Assembly: GCF_027409185.1 (NCBI RefSeq)
Contig: NC_084475.1
Span: 15,148,130 to 15,212,129, forward strand
Direction of reading: 5' to 3'
Source of the DNA: Cynocephalus volans
Taxonomy: Eukaryota > Chordata > Mammalia > Dermoptera > Cynocephalidae
DNA length: 64,000 nucleotides
Both the position numbers and the translations under genes were made by a program. Below the pieces are notes generated by a model. It saw only the letters and a list, made by a program, of their open reading frames with translations. It was not told the DNA's origin and made no database searches. This document shows positions 1 to 10,989 of the stretch, one piece after another (position 1 is the stretch's first letter; every line of letters begins with the position of its first letter).

Positions 1-1098
1 TTTTTTCAGCAAAGGTGGTACAGGGATATATTTGGGGAAGCGAGCTGCTATTCAGCACATCGCTTCCGGTTACTTTGGGACGTAGCCAAGGAACGCATGA
101 CTGCAGCCCCAAGTCCCCAAGCAAGAGCCTCCGGTGGCTGGGGAAGAGGTGGAGAGGGGCAGTGGAGAGGGGGAGGAAACTAGAAGGGGGTGACAATTCT
201 CTCCGAAAGCAATTAAGCACTTCTCAGTGGCCTCAGGGACAACCTCAGCTTTTTGTACTTTTCCCCCAGGGAGGCTGAGGAGTAGTGGAGGAGAGCGTCT
301 GTAGCTGTGGTTCTTGAAAACTCAAGAAGCTCACTGCAGAAAGGCAGCTCCACCTGCCTAGGGTGATCACTCCAGCCCCAGCGCAGGCTTGATTCCTGGC
401 TGGTACAAAGAGCAGCAGCTCATCCTCCCTCTGAAGCAGCAGTGCGGGGGGCCTGGAACTGACCATGCTGGAGCCCACGATACAGGAAGCCACTGCCATT
501 TCTGGATCACTGGCCCTAGCAGAGCGGAGACAAGAGCCTGGACTGTGGATGGTGGCTAAACCTAGAACAGGCCTGGGTCTCCATTGTAACTTGCAGATGC
601 AAAGGCTCAGCTCCTGTGTGGGGTCAGATGTGCTGGAGGTTATAAAAGATTACACAGCCCCATCCTTCAAGGGGCTCCAGGATGATTCTGCCTCAGCAAT
701 TTCCAGTGCAAATTTGCTTTTTGTTTGAATCAGGAACTAACAGGCTGCAGACTCCCCAGGGGCCCAGGAATGCAGCCACTGGCTCTTCCTGGCTTCTCTC
801 ACCCTTCCCTGAGTAAGACTCAGCCAGATGCATAGGGCAGCATGGAGGTTAAATTACAACAAACTGACTTGGGTGGCCCCATAGAAGCTGAGACCGCCCC
901 CAGAGAGGGTCAGTGTGGGTAATCGGGCCCCTCCAGACCTCGTGTTGGTTGCACAAGTGTAATGAATCCTCCATGTACAGTCAAGGGGCATCTCTTCTTC
1001 CAACCCCAGGCAGCTCTTAGCACTAACCCTGCAGTAGCCACAAGCCCCAGAGCCAGGGAGGGTGCTACAGAGTGCAGAGAGGACGTTTCCCAACTTCC
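1..1098. other. intergenic, nothing recognised
   Basis: Unique-looking sequence of moderate GC content. The short open frames here have no recognisable domains and no coherent splice sites. I see no gene and no repeat family that I can name. Confidence 0.5.
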
Positions 1099-1526
1099 TG
1101 CTGTGGATTAGATTGAATTGTGTCCCCAGATTTCATATATTAGAAGCTTAAATTCCCACGTAACAGTTGAGGGGAGAAATCCTATTATGGTAATTGAAAG
1201 GTGGGGCCTTCAGGAGGTGATTAGATTGTTCCACCACATGAACAATGGACCATGCGACCTAGAGAATGGATTAATAACAGCGGTCGGGGGCGTGGTTCTG
1301 AGGGCTTTAAAAGAAGAGCACATGAGAGGTTAGTCTCTCTGCTCTGCCCTTTCACAATGTGGTAGTCTCCTGTCACTGAGGTCACCACCAAAGAAAGCCT
1401 TCATCACATGTGTTCTCTGGACTTTGGACTTCCAGCCTCTGAAACTATAAGTAATAAATTTTGTTTTCTTACAAATTACCCTGGTTCTGTGTACTCTGTT
1501 ATAAGCAACAGAAATGGATTAATGCA
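1099..1526 (+). mobile_element. MaLR-type LTR (ERVL-MaLR fossil)
   Basis: The element opens with TGCTGTGGATTAG and ends near AATGGATTAATGCA. In between are hallmarks of the MLT1/MST/THE1 group: a GGTGGGGCCTTCAGGAGGTGATTAG-type block, a 'gactttggacttccagcctctgaaactat' type block and an AATAAA. It is a solo LTR on the + strand, and a sister copy of the same subfamily lies at 30945-31402. Subfamily is not assigned. Confidence 0.75.
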
Positions 1527-2260
1527 CTTCCCCATCCCTTCACTGTGACTCACCACCCTTCCTGCCCAGTCCTCTCCAACTATTTAAATCCCTTCTCTCC
1601 ATTCAGCCTGGTTCCTCTCATCTGTCACTTACAGCTTAGGACTTTAGATCCTTCCAAATATTTCCTCTTCCAATCTAGCTGTGTCCCTTCCATGCCTAAT
1701 TTGTAGATGTGTCTGACCTGACCTCTACCTGCAAGCCCCTTTTTCTCCCAGGAGGACCAGGAAGCCCCAGTTTAACAGTTGCAATGCACAGGGTGCTGGG
1801 CACCCGCAGGAAATGCCAGAGGCCAAGTTCTTCCCAGGGCTGTCAGCTCAGATTGCTCCCGAGGCAGAAATAACCTGAGCCTGCTGCCCTTTCCTTTTTG
1901 GGAGTGACTCATCGAGAAGCCAGAAGGTAGAAACTCAAATTCTAGTCCTGGATCTTGCAGAAAGAATACAGGCCATAGGCTGTCTAAGTGAGGAACTGGG
2001 GCTAGCCTTAGGTCTGGGAGCTGGCCTCACGTAGGGTAAGAGAAATGAAAGCTACACCCAGACCCCATCATTTACCATGCAGACTGGCGAAGATGAAAGG
2101 TTTGAGGACACACTCAGTTGGCAAAGATGGACAAGGGCACTCTCCTGCTTCACTAGCGGGGTTGTAAACCGATACCATCTCCGTGGAGGGCAATTTGGCA
2201 ATATCTACTAAATGCACAAATTCTTTGACCCAGCAATTCCAATTCTAGAAATATAACATC
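1527..2260. other. intergenic, nothing recognised
   Basis: Pyrimidine-rich at its left side, otherwise featureless. There is no supported gene. The final 15 bases (2246-2260) are the left target duplication of the next SINE. Confidence 0.4.
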
Positions 2261-2347
2261 CTTGGTTAGAGTGTGGTGCTGATAACACCAAGGTCCAGGG
2301 TTCAATCCCTGTACTGGCCAGCTGCCAAAAAAATAAAAATAAAAAAA
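2261..2347 (+). mobile_element. tRNA-Ile-derived SINE, monomer, 5' truncated
   Basis: The copy starts inside the tRNA-like part (cttggttagagtgtggtg), keeps the anticodon-stem-like tgctgataacaccaagg and the B box ggttcaatccc, and ends in an A-rich tail. Flanking 15-bp direct repeats at 2246-2260 (tagaaatataacatc) and 2348-2362 (tagaaatgtaatgtc) match at 12 positions, marking the L1-type target duplication. Confidence 0.85.
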
Positions 2348-2807
2348 TAGAAATGTAATGTCCAGCTATGCATGCACATTTGTGAAATGGTTTAGGTGGC
2401 ATTACTTAGGACAATGACAAAGGTTTGGAGGTGTCCCCCCAAAGGGATCGGTTCCACACTTATGGTATGTCCATGTGATGAAATACAGTGGCCAGAACAA
2501 AGAATTAGATAGAACCGCTAATGTATGAATATGGAACCGTGTCCTAGATACATTGCAAAGTGGGAAAACAAAACAAGAGAAATCAAGGAGCAGGACAGGC
2601 TGTGGGGCTGGCTGGTTTCAGTTCTCAATGAATGAATGAAATGGTGTGCTACCATCGGGGTAAAAGAGGGTGGACAACACGTGTGCGTGTCTCCTCGGGT
2701 GTGCTATGCTAAAGCAAGTCTCTGACAGACAGCGTGGAAGCTGGTTTCATCGATTATATGGGAGCAGCCATTTTCATTATACAGTATAAGTTTTTAACAT
2801 ATACTTT

Positions 2808-2909
2808 CCTTTTTTTTTTTTTTGGCAGCGGCCAGTAACAGAGACTGAACCTGGTACCTTGGTGTTATCAATACCCCGCTCTAACCAACTGAGCTAACCA
2901 GCCAGCCCC
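2808..2909 (-). mobile_element. tRNA-Ile-derived SINE, monomer
   Basis: Reverse-oriented monomer. A poly(T) run at the left is the A tail, followed by the inverse of the B box, 'ccttggtgttatcaataccccgctctaacc' and 'gagctaaccagccagcc', the inverse of the A-box side. Full length for the single-unit form. Confidence 0.88.
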
Positions 2910-3084
2910 AAACTTTTAAAGTTTGGAACTGTGTGAACATGTTACCTGTTGAAAAAAATACAGTTTATAATATGTGAGCTCAGGTCCATCATTGAATGAA
3001 ATGATCCCCGTCTTTGAGGAACAATCAAGTTCCAGGACAGAACGAGGTAGTGGAGGGGGAGACTATTCCATTCTGCACTGACAT

Positions 3085-3230
3085 TACCTGTTATATATTA
3101 CAAAGGTTTCCATTTGTGTTGCCACATTCAGTCCTCAGAGCAGTCCGCATTTTTCAGATGAAGAACTGGAGGTTCTTGGAAGTCACCCAGCAAGTGGCTG
3201 AGCCAGGACTTGCATCCGGGTTTTTCAGGC
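3085..3230 (-). mobile_element. MIR SINE fossil
   Basis: An antisense MIR core is visible: 'cagatgaagaactggagg...' followed by 'cacccagcaagtggctgagccaggacttgcatccgggt', the usual inverse of the MIR tRNA-like region. Ancient and diverged. Confidence 0.65.
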
Positions 3231-4532
3231 TCCCATCACATACCTTGTCCTACCTCATGCTATGGCAGCAGAGCCCTGGGGGCTAAGGTCACTCACTGCT
3301 GTCCCCATTTCCACCTAGAACATGATCCAGGCCACAGTGTGGGCTGGTTCAGCCTCCAGCTGTAATGTCATAGGACAAATTCAGGGTCAGCTGCATCCTC
3401 ACTGGGTGGTTTTGGGAAAGTTGCTTATGGGGCTGACTCTCAGTGGCTTCTTCTATGAAGCAGGAACAACAGTACCCACCTGAGAGGGTGGAGCAAGGAG
3501 TAAATGAGCTAAGTGCTAGAGAAGCACCAGCCTGGACGTGCACAGCCCAGGTTTCCTGCCCTGCTGCTGCTGCCCGTATGACTTCCTAGGACTCTTGTAC
3601 AAATTTTTCAAAAGGTGTTTTGCATCCACTCCAGTGTTTGTTCTGCATCATCAGCCTGCTGGGGGTTCCTTCTGGCATCCTTTTCTCCTTCCCTTCTCTT
3701 ACTCCTGCTCTTTTCTTTCCCACCCCTGACATGGGTCTCACCAGTGTGGAGGGAGTGGACTCCCTGAGATTGTGCATAAAGATCCAGGCCACCTCCGGCC
3801 AGCAGGGAAAGGAGGAGGAATGTAGCTGTCCTGGGGGAGCCCAGTTCTGCCTCTTCTCAACAACCTACATAGATATCCAAATATTTGCTTTCTCTGGAAG
3901 TTACAATCAACTAGAAATAGGTGATGGAGGGGAAAAGCTAATAAATGACGAATTTTTCCTGCTTCTTCTCCACTAAATAGCTTTGAACATTGAGCCTTTA
4001 GATATCACCCTTTAAAGAAAGAAAACAACGATCGACAAGAACACATTTCCCTCTTAATTCAACCTGCCCTTCTTTGTTCTTATTTAATTTTTAAAATTAA
4101 CATATAGTAAAATCGACCATTTGGGGCAGGTAGATTTGCTTAACCACCGCCTCAATCAGGATGCAGAACGTTTCCATCACCCCAGAAACCTCTATCGATC
4201 GTCCCCCTTGGGGAGCCACACCCTTTCCCTGCCCTTAACCCTGTCTGGCAACCACTGATGTGTTCTCTGTCACCATAGTTTTATCTTTTTGAGAATGTCA
4301 TATAAATTATATTTACATGAATTATACAGTAATAACCTTTTGATTGGCTTTTTTTTCACTCAGAATAATGCCTTTGAGATTCATCTAAATTGTTTTGTAT
4401 ATCAACAGTTTATTTCCTTTTATTACTGAATAGTATTCCATTGTATGAGGGTACTGTAGTTTGTCCATCCATTTATTGAAGGATATTTGGGTGGTTTCTA
4501 GTTTTTGCTGATTATGAACAGAACTGCTACAG

Positions 4533-4533
<1 letters not shown>

Positions 4534-4560
<27 letters not shown>
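4534..4560. repeat. (AT)n microsatellite
   Basis: A run of TA dinucleotides directly abutting the poly(T) tail of the reverse-oriented SINE that follows. Confidence 0.9.
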
Positions 4561-4577
<17 letters not shown>

Positions 4578-4738
4578 TTTAAAGATGACCGGTAAGGGGA
4601 TCTTAACCCTTGACTTAGTGTCATCAGCACCACGCTCTCCCAAGTGAGCTAACCTGCCATCCCTATATAGGGATCCGAACCCGTGGCCTTGGTTTTATCA
4701 GCACCGCACTCTCCCAAGTGAGCCACGGGCTGGCCCCA
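4561..4738 (-). mobile_element. tRNA-Ile-derived SINE, dimer
   Basis: Reverse-oriented dimer. Poly(T), then the right unit (aaagatgaccggtaagggga... to gagctaacctgccat), a ccctatatagg linker, then the left unit ending gagccacgggctggcccc. The left unit keeps the B-box-like ggttcggatcc on the minus strand; the right unit has ggttaagatcc. Confidence 0.92.
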
Positions 4739-4790
4739 AAGATATTCTTGCAAAGGTTTTTGTGTGGACAAATGTTTTCTTTCTCTAGGG

Positions 4791-4985
4791 TGGTGGTTTT
4801 CAACTGGAGGCAATTGTGTCCCCCAGAGGATATTTGGCAATGACTTGAGACATTTTTGATTGTCACAAGGTGGGAATGCTTCTGGCATCTAGTGGGTAGA
4901 GATCAGGCATGCTGCTAAACATCCTACAATGACAAGGAAAGATCTGACCCAAAGTATCAATAATTCTGAGATTAAGAAACCCTAG
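4791..4985. mobile_element. hAT-type (MER/Charlie-like) nonautonomous DNA transposon fossil
   Basis: Ends are imperfect inverted repeats: tggtggttttcaac at the left and gattaagaaaccctag at the right. Inner text 'aggatatttggcaatgacttgagacattttt' and 'gctgctaaacatcctacaatgac' is a familiar mammalian MITE. It sits inside the antisense L1, flanked by CTCTAGGG (4783-4790) and GTCTAGGG (4985-4992), close to the 8-bp NTCTAGAN target preference of hAT elements. The exact family name was not decided. Confidence 0.7.
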
Positions 4986-5447
4986 TCTAGGGAACACACA
5001 GGACTGAGCTTTTTGGGTCATATGGTATACGTATGTTTAACTCTATAAGAAATTGCCAAACTGTTTTCCAGAGCGACTTTACCGTTTTGCATTCCCACCT
5101 ACAACACGTGAGGGTTTGATACTTCACATCTTTACCAGTGCTTGTGGTCAGTCTTTAAAATTTTAGCCATTACAGCAGGTGTATAGTAACATCTCTTCAT
5201 GCTTTTAATTTGCATTTCGCTAATGGCTAATGATGTTGGATTTCTCGTCACTTGCTGACTTGCCAACTCTGTATCCTCTTTGGTGACATGTCTGTTCAAG
5301 TCTTTTGCCCTTTTCGTTCATTTGTTTTTGCTGATTTTTAAATTGAGTTGTTTGTTTTCTTACTATTGAATTTTGAGTTCTTTATATATTATGAATACAA
5401 GTTCTTTTGTGGAATATGTGATTTGTATCTTCTCCCAGTCTATAGTT

Positions 5448-5595
5448 TGACCGGTAAGGGGATCTCAACCCTTGGCTTGGTGTTGTCAGCACCACGCTCA
5501 GCCAGTGAGCAAACCGGCCATCCCTATATAGGATCCGAACCCGTGGCCTTGGTGTTATCAGCACCGCACTCTACCGAGTGAGCCACGGGCCGGCC
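5448..5595 (-). mobile_element. tRNA-Ile-derived SINE, dimer
   Basis: Reverse dimer inserted in the antisense L1, which resumes at once on the far side (ttctctttctattctcttaacagag). There is almost no poly(T) at its left, so the A tail is short or lost. Confidence 0.9.
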
Positions 5596-5648
5596 TTCTC
5601 TTTCTATTCTCTTAACAGAGCCCTTCACAGAGCAAAAGTTTTTCGATT

Positions 5649-5773
5649 TTTTTTTTTTTTTTTTTTTTTGACGGCTGGTCAGGAAGAGGATCCGAACCCT
5701 TGACCTTGGAACAAACACTTAACCTTGGTGTTATAACAACACGCTCTAACCAACTGAGCTAAACAGCCAGCCC
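5649..5773 (-). mobile_element. tRNA-Ile-derived SINE, monomer with internal duplication
   Basis: Poly(T), then a reverse monomer. The segment 'cttgaccttgga...cacttaaccttggtgttataac' repeats the D/anticodon region twice, giving about 20 extra bases relative to other monomers in the window. Confidence 0.85.
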
Positions 5774-5809
5774 TGAAAGTTTTTTATTTTTTATTTTATT
5801 ATTATTATT

Positions 5810-5977
5810 ATTTTTTTTTTTTTAAAGATGACCAGTAAGGGGATCTTAACCCTTGACTTGGTGTTGTCAGCACCGCGCTCACCCAGTGAGCTAACTGGCC
5901 ATCCCTATATGGGATCCAAACCCGTGGCTTTGGTGTTATCAGCACCACACTCTCCCAAGTGAGCCACAGGCCGGCCC
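5810..5977 (-). mobile_element. tRNA-Ile-derived SINE, dimer
   Basis: Reverse dimer with an ATT-rich tail region upstream (5785-5822). Both units and the ccctatatggg linker are complete. Confidence 0.9.
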
Positions 5978-6249
5978 TCCTTTTTTTTTTTTTTTTTTAA
6001 TACAAATGTCCAGTCATTGCAACACCACATGTTGACAAACCATTGCTCTTCCATTAAACTGTTCTGTCACTTTGTCAAAAATCATTTGGGCCTATTTGTG
6101 TTTGGTCTATTTCTGGGTTCTCTGTTCTGTCTCATTGACCGATGGCATCGATCCCTTTGCCGATACCATATTGTCTTGATGACTGTAGCTTTATAATAAG
6201 TCTTGAAATAGGGTAGTGTGATTTCGTTCTTTTTCTTTCTATCTTTCTT

Positions 6250-7184
6250 TCTTTTTTTTTTTTTTTTTTGGCAGCGGGCTGGTATAGGGATCAGAACACT
6301 TGACCTTGCTGTTACCAACACTATGCTTGTTGTACGCAGACCCTTATTGGTAGGCAAGGACCACTCAAGACCAAGATGTTAGATGCTCGAATCACACGGT
6401 TTATTGATCACATGTATCACACATAACACACTTTTACTTTTAATTACTTTATGTCCTAGCCTACTTCTAACTTAAACTAAATGATCCTGTAAGGGCACTC
6501 TGCACACAACTCCTATTTTTTATCCTGTTGGGAACAAGTCAGGGATCTTATGTCTCTGGTGCAAGGTCCTTTCCTGACTCACATCCACAAGGAACTGGAT
6601 ACATCTGATGGGGTGTAACTGATGATCTTTGAGAACGCGGCTTGAGAGCAGTATATACCCAGGTCCCTTCTCAGTGCAGCAGAGGCAGCACTCAAAGGTC
6701 CTGTCCCTCATGGGCTAAAGGTTCTGTGGGTTTCAACAAGACTGGTTTCCACTCTGTGTGAGAGTAGCCCACACCAAGAAGCGTCAATTCCAATACATTT
6801 CCGTCCACTGGACCAAGGGTCCAAGTAGCTGGCCAGCAACCTACCACAGCTCACAGATGCAGCAACTTGGGGCTTTTGCCTCTGTTTCTTTATTCTTTAC
6901 TTGAGGTCTGGCCTGGGCGGATTATCTCCTAGTCATGGCCTCACAGATGCGCCCTCCAGGACCAGATGGTGATATCTCAAAAGGGCGTAACCGGTTAAGA
7001 CCCATCATGTGAGCGGGCTTTCCCACTAAGGCTGTCAGGTTTGTGATGTTAAGTCCCTTGAGCAAAATTCCTGCATGTTCTCTAGCTAACTAAATCTATT
7101 TCTGCTGTAAAACAACCTAGTAAAAGTATCATACAATTTGTACTCCCAACAATGCTCTAACCAACTGAGCTAACCAGCCAGCCA
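6250..7184 (-). mobile_element. tRNA-Ile-derived SINE, monomer split by a solo LTR
   Basis: The poly(T) tail and right two-thirds are at 6250-6327 (ending ccaacactatgct), and the rest, ctctaaccaactgagctaaccagccagcc, is at 7154-7184. Removing 6328-7151 and one copy of the 5-bp duplication ATGCT gives a continuous monomer. The SINE is therefore older than the LTR insertion. Confidence 0.9.
6328..7151 (-). mobile_element. solo retroviral LTR (endogenous retrovirus)
   Basis: An 824-bp segment begins TGTTG and ends CAACA, the inverted TG...CA ends of an LTR, and is flanked by an exact 5-bp duplication ATGCT (6323-6327 and 7152-7156). On the minus strand an AATAAA lies at 6405-6400, about 75 bases before the minus-strand 3' end, and a TATATA-like box lies near 6652-6658. 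It has no internal region and no viral genes, so it is the product of LTR-LTR recombination. The 5-bp duplication and structure suggest an ERV1- or ERVL-like origin; family not assigned. Confidence 0.82.
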
Positions 7185-7217
7185 CTCCAACTTTTATTTC
7201 TTTGTTCCAGGTAGGAC

Positions 7218-7386
7218 TTTTTTTTTTTCTTTAAGATGACCAGTAAGGGGATCTTAACCCTTGACTTGGTGTTGTCAGCATCATGCTCTCCTAAGTGAGC
7301 AAACCAGACATCCCTATATGGGATCCGAACCCATGGCCTTGGTGTTATCAGCACCACACTCTCCCAAGTGAGCCACAGGCTGACCC
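7218..7386 (-). mobile_element. tRNA-Ile-derived SINE, dimer
   Basis: Reverse dimer: poly(T), right unit from aagatgaccagtaagggg, linker ccctatatggg, left unit ending gagccacaggctgaccct. Somewhat diverged. Confidence 0.9.
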
Positions 7387-8271
7387 TATATTCACTTTTT
7401 GACAGTAAAATGGTAACAGCACTTCTGACTTGTCGTGCAAGATATTACTTATCCATTTGAAACATGTCTTTCATCAGGTCAAATAACTTGCCAGAAATTG
7501 CACATACAGTTCTTCCAAAGGTAGAGTGGGAATTCATCTTGTCTTGTTCTGTGATTCTCAGTTCTAAACACACTCCGATTGTCTGGTTTCTAGAACAGAT
7601 GAGGCTGTCACTCAACACCAAACGGATGGGCAGGGTTGAGGAAGGAGTGGAGACGGCTAGTTCCTTCCTCTGGCCTTGCCTGCGCCGTGAGTCCTTCCAG
7701 CCTTCCCAGCTGTCCTTCGCCCTTCCGCTCCCAGCTCCCCCATTCTGCACCTGGGAAGACTCCGCAGCTCTGGCCCTCCCTGCATCTCAGGGAGGACAGA
7801 AGAGCTGAGTCCTCCCCAAGCCGGTCACTTGGTCTTGTTTACTACCCAAAACGAAGAGTCCATGTTTTCTGCTTGTGCAACAAGGTGATCTGCTTGGGGA
7901 CAAGAAATTCTGGGCCACTCATTAGGACAGCTAGTCCCAGGGGAGAGAGCAGTGCATGAGGCCTGGGATGACGAGACTGCTCCTTCTGGCTCTGCCACTG
8001 GTTTGCTGCTGGACCTGGGGCAGAGAATTTGACTTCCTCCAGCATCTCTCGCTCACCTATAAACTGGCCACTAGGCGACCTGACCCACCCATCTCATGGA
8101 ATTGTTTCAATATACAAATGATCAAGCACAGAAATTGTCTGGACAGATACAGCCCAAACTGTTCGCAGTGGCTTCCCTAGGGAATAGAATGGGGGAGCAG
8201 GTGGAGAGAGGGAGGTTGTGGGGACGTCTACTTTTATCTTCCATCAATTCCGATGTGTTCTTTTGTTTGAT
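7387..8271. other. intergenic, nothing recognised
   Basis: GC-balanced unique sequence. Frames of up to 114 codons overlap on both strands (7445-7959) and look like chance openings, with no domain and no convincing splice signals. Confidence 0.45.
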
Positions 8272-8361
8272 CTTTGGCAGCTGACTGGTACAGGGATCTG
8301 AACCTTCAACTTTGGTGTTACAAGGCTGTGCTCTGACCAACTGAGCTAACTGGCCAGCCCC
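8272..8361 (-). mobile_element. tRNA-Ile-derived SINE, monomer
   Basis: Reverse monomer (ggcagctgactggtacaggg to gagctaactggccagcccc) with a very short tail. It shares the 'gttacaaggctgtgctctgacc' variant with the copies at 10197 and 48149. Confidence 0.88.
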
Positions 8362-9844
8362 CAATTCTGGGCTTGTTTCACATTTTTTAGTTAAGTATGA
8401 ATTCCTTTTGTGATTAAAAGGAAATGTTCCCAGTGACTAAACATGTTAATATGATGGTGTGTTTTGTGGTCTTCAAACAGTTTCCAGCCTGGCTTGGTGG
8501 CTAGCTACTCTTCTAAGCCTGCATTATGGGTTGCTTGGCCCAGCTTTTACCGTATCGATTTCACAGCATGACAGGCTGAGTCTGTGGATATTTGAAATCT
8601 TCATGGTGCCAATGAAATGAGCCACGGTGAGGTCCTGGGTTTGAGGTCCCCCTCCAAGGCTCCATCCTGTCTTTATGGCTCTTCCATCTCCCCCTGAGCC
8701 TCTCAGGTATGGGACATATGTCTCTCCCTGGCTCTTCGGCCAGAGCAGCCTGCAGGCAGGCATTGAGCTGCCAGAGAAAGGGATGCTGCAGAACAGGATG
8801 GAGTCAGCACAAAACACGTTAAAAAAATCAATCATTGGGGCGATAGCCCACCCTAGTAAGGGGGCTGGACATGGATGCCATCCTCCCAAGGAGCCAGCTG
8901 CAGCTGGGGGTTCTGGGCCTGTGAGTAGCTCAGCAGGCGCCAGGGCCAGCCTGGGCCAGCAAAATTCAGTGCCCACAGGCACAGCCGGGGGCTGGCACCA
9001 CTTCACCGGGCAGCAAGGAGGACTGGGCCAGGTGCATCTGTGCTTGTTCATCTGCTGTTCTGAAGCCCCTTGCAGGTGGGGTGGGTGCTCCGATTTCCCC
9101 ATGTGGCTGAGGTCCACCCAGGACAGGCCCCCTTTCCGCATAGCCCCTCCCAGATCTGGGAAAGCCCTGAAGGTGCAGCCCATGGAGAAGCCAGGACACT
9201 CCAGGAGCAAGAAAAGGGACCACTTTGTTGTCCCTAATGAGGGCAGCCCTGACCGACTGTCCTCTGACCAGTGACGGGAAGGCAGGCCCCCCAGGACCTC
9301 TCTCTGGAGGGGAGACAGAGGAAGAGATGGCAGGGAGCCCAGGCCCCTCCAGCCAGCGGCATAAACAGGGTGGCATTAACAGCTGCTCTCAAGTTACAGT
9401 GGCTCAGCTCCTGGGCTCCCGCAGGAATTCACCTCTAGCCGCCCCCAGGCTCCCCAGTCAGTTTGGGGCATGGTATGGGGGGTGGGGAGGATTCCTTGTG
9501 TGCTGAGAACAAGTTCTGTCCTGTCATCCTGGGATGCCAGGAACTGGGGGAAGAGAAGGGAGGGAGAACCAGTTGTCCTCTGCTGGTGGCTGCCCTGAGC
9601 CTGGGGGGCCACTGCTGCTCGGTGGCCGGTGGTAGGCCCAGGGCAGAGACGAAGGAGGACCCAGGCCCTGAGTCAGCACAACTTCAGACCCTCCAGCCCA
9701 TCGGGTTGAGTGAGACACATCCTCTCCAACACAGTTTCTGATTCCAAACACAAACTCCTTCCCTCCTCCCTTAGCCCAAACAGAAGCCCAGACAGAAACT
9801 ATCTCATGCAGAGAGCACCCTGAGGGTCAGCGGACTTCTCAAGT
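8362..9844. other. GC-rich intergenic block with opposing open frames, no recognised gene
   Basis: Two long frames overlap on opposite strands: 228 codons at 8524-9210 (-) and 199 codons at 8675-9274 (+). Neither shows a domain, a signal peptide or low-divergence similarity to a family I know. High GC content alone lowers stop-codon frequency enough to explain them. No repeat family identified. Confidence 0.4.
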
Positions 9845-10070
9845 CAGGGGTCAGTAAACTTTTTCTGTCAAGATCTAAATAGCAAAGATTTTTGACTTTG
9901 TGGCCATGTGGACTCCATCACACCTACTCAGCTCTGCCATTACAGCAGGAAAGCAGATGCAGACAATAAGGCCACAAATGGGCATGGCTGTGTTCCAATA
10001 AAACTTTATTTATAAAAACAGGTGGTGGTGGGCCAGGCCTGGCCTGAGGACTGTAGTTTGCTGTCCCCTG
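9845..10070. mobile_element. hAT-type (MER1/Charlie-like) DNA transposon fossil
   Basis: A 226-bp element with inverted ends CAGGGGTCAGTAAACT and AGTTTGCTGTCCCCTG. The inner text (gctgtgttccaataaaactttatttataaaaacagg) is a well-known mammalian nonautonomous DNA transposon. The target duplication has decayed. Confidence 0.78.
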
Positions 10071-10196
10071 CTCTATTTCATCAGACTCCTCCTAGGGCAG
10101 GTCTGAGTGCCCTTTAGGATCAGCTGACGTCCCTCAATAGCCATCCCAAGTTCCACTGAGAGCCTGGCTGTCCACTGAGGCAGGAGCAGCAGAGTT

Positions 10197-10297
10197 GTTT
10201 TTTTTTTTTTTGGCAACTGACTGGTACGGGGATCTGAACTTGTGACCTTGGGGTTATAAGGCTGCACTCTAACCAACTGAGCTAACTGGCCAGCCAT
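10197..10297 (-). mobile_element. tRNA-Ile-derived SINE, monomer, with exact target duplication
   Basis: Reverse monomer between two identical 14-bp repeats, ggagcagcagagtt, at 10183-10196 and 10298-10311. Identical flanks suggest a fairly recent insertion. Confidence 0.93.
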
Positions 10298-10594
10298 GGA
10301 GCAGCAGAGTTTAAAACATATGTACAGAGGGAGAGGAAGCAGACGTTTGCTGAATGGAGCCCTCCTGGCCAATCACTTCACATCCGCCCAATTTAATTAA
10401 ACTTCAGCGGACACCTCCCCAGTGAACACATATTGGTGGCCCCATAAATCGCAAAGGTAGGCCAGGTGGGGTTTACAGAGATAAGACAAAAGATGGCCCG
10501 CCTTTAAGGAGTATGAGAATCTAGAAGAAACAGGCTGGGAGCCTCAGCAGGGCCCAGCAGCAGAGACGTTTTTATCCTTATTCATATCACTTTG

Positions 10595-10745
10595 GTCTTA
10601 GGATCAGGATGCAGGTGCAAGAAGGGAGTTCAAGTCTCAGACGCGCTGCCACTTACTAACCGAACAACCTCGGACAAGTTACTTAATCTCCTAAGCTTTA
10701 GTTTCCTTGTTTTCATCCTCATTCTCTGGCTACTTGAGGGCAACA
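10595..10745 (+). mobile_element. MIR SINE fossil
   Basis: Sense MIR text: 'gagttcaagtctcagacgcgctgccacttactaacc', 'caacctcggacaagttacttaatctcctaagctttagtttcc'. Confidence 0.7.
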
Positions 10746-10989
10746 AGGACGCCCAAGTCCCAGAGTCCATAGTTCTTCATTAATGATTTGATCCAGTGGG
10801 GACCAGCCCTGGTTACAGGACAGAGTTGCTGGGTGGCACTGTTCCTCCTGCTGTTGATAGGAAACCTTTAAGTCAAAAGCAACAAATATTTGTAGAGCAT
10901 CGAGATGCTTGTGGCACTCTGAGGTATCAAAGGGACATATAATACCTTTTATTGGCAGAGCATTAAAAAGCCTTCCAAGCATTCTACCA

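Larger units (their letters stand above)
4080..7217 (-). mobile_element. old antisense LINE-1 (L1M-type), fragmented by later insertions
   Basis: Antisense L1 ORF2 3' region and 3'UTR text is recognisable at 4080-4560 (gaatagtattccattgtatg, aaggatatttgggtggtttc), 4738-4790, 4986-5447 (gaaattgccaaactgttttc, taatttgcatttcgctaatg), 5596-5648, 5774-5809 and 5978-6249 (catattgtcttgatgactgt). The last bit, 7185-7217, probably belongs too. Younger SINEs at 4561, 5448, 5649, 5810 and 6250, a hAT MITE at 4791 and a solo LTR at 6328 break it up. The reading frame is long dead. Confidence 0.8.
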
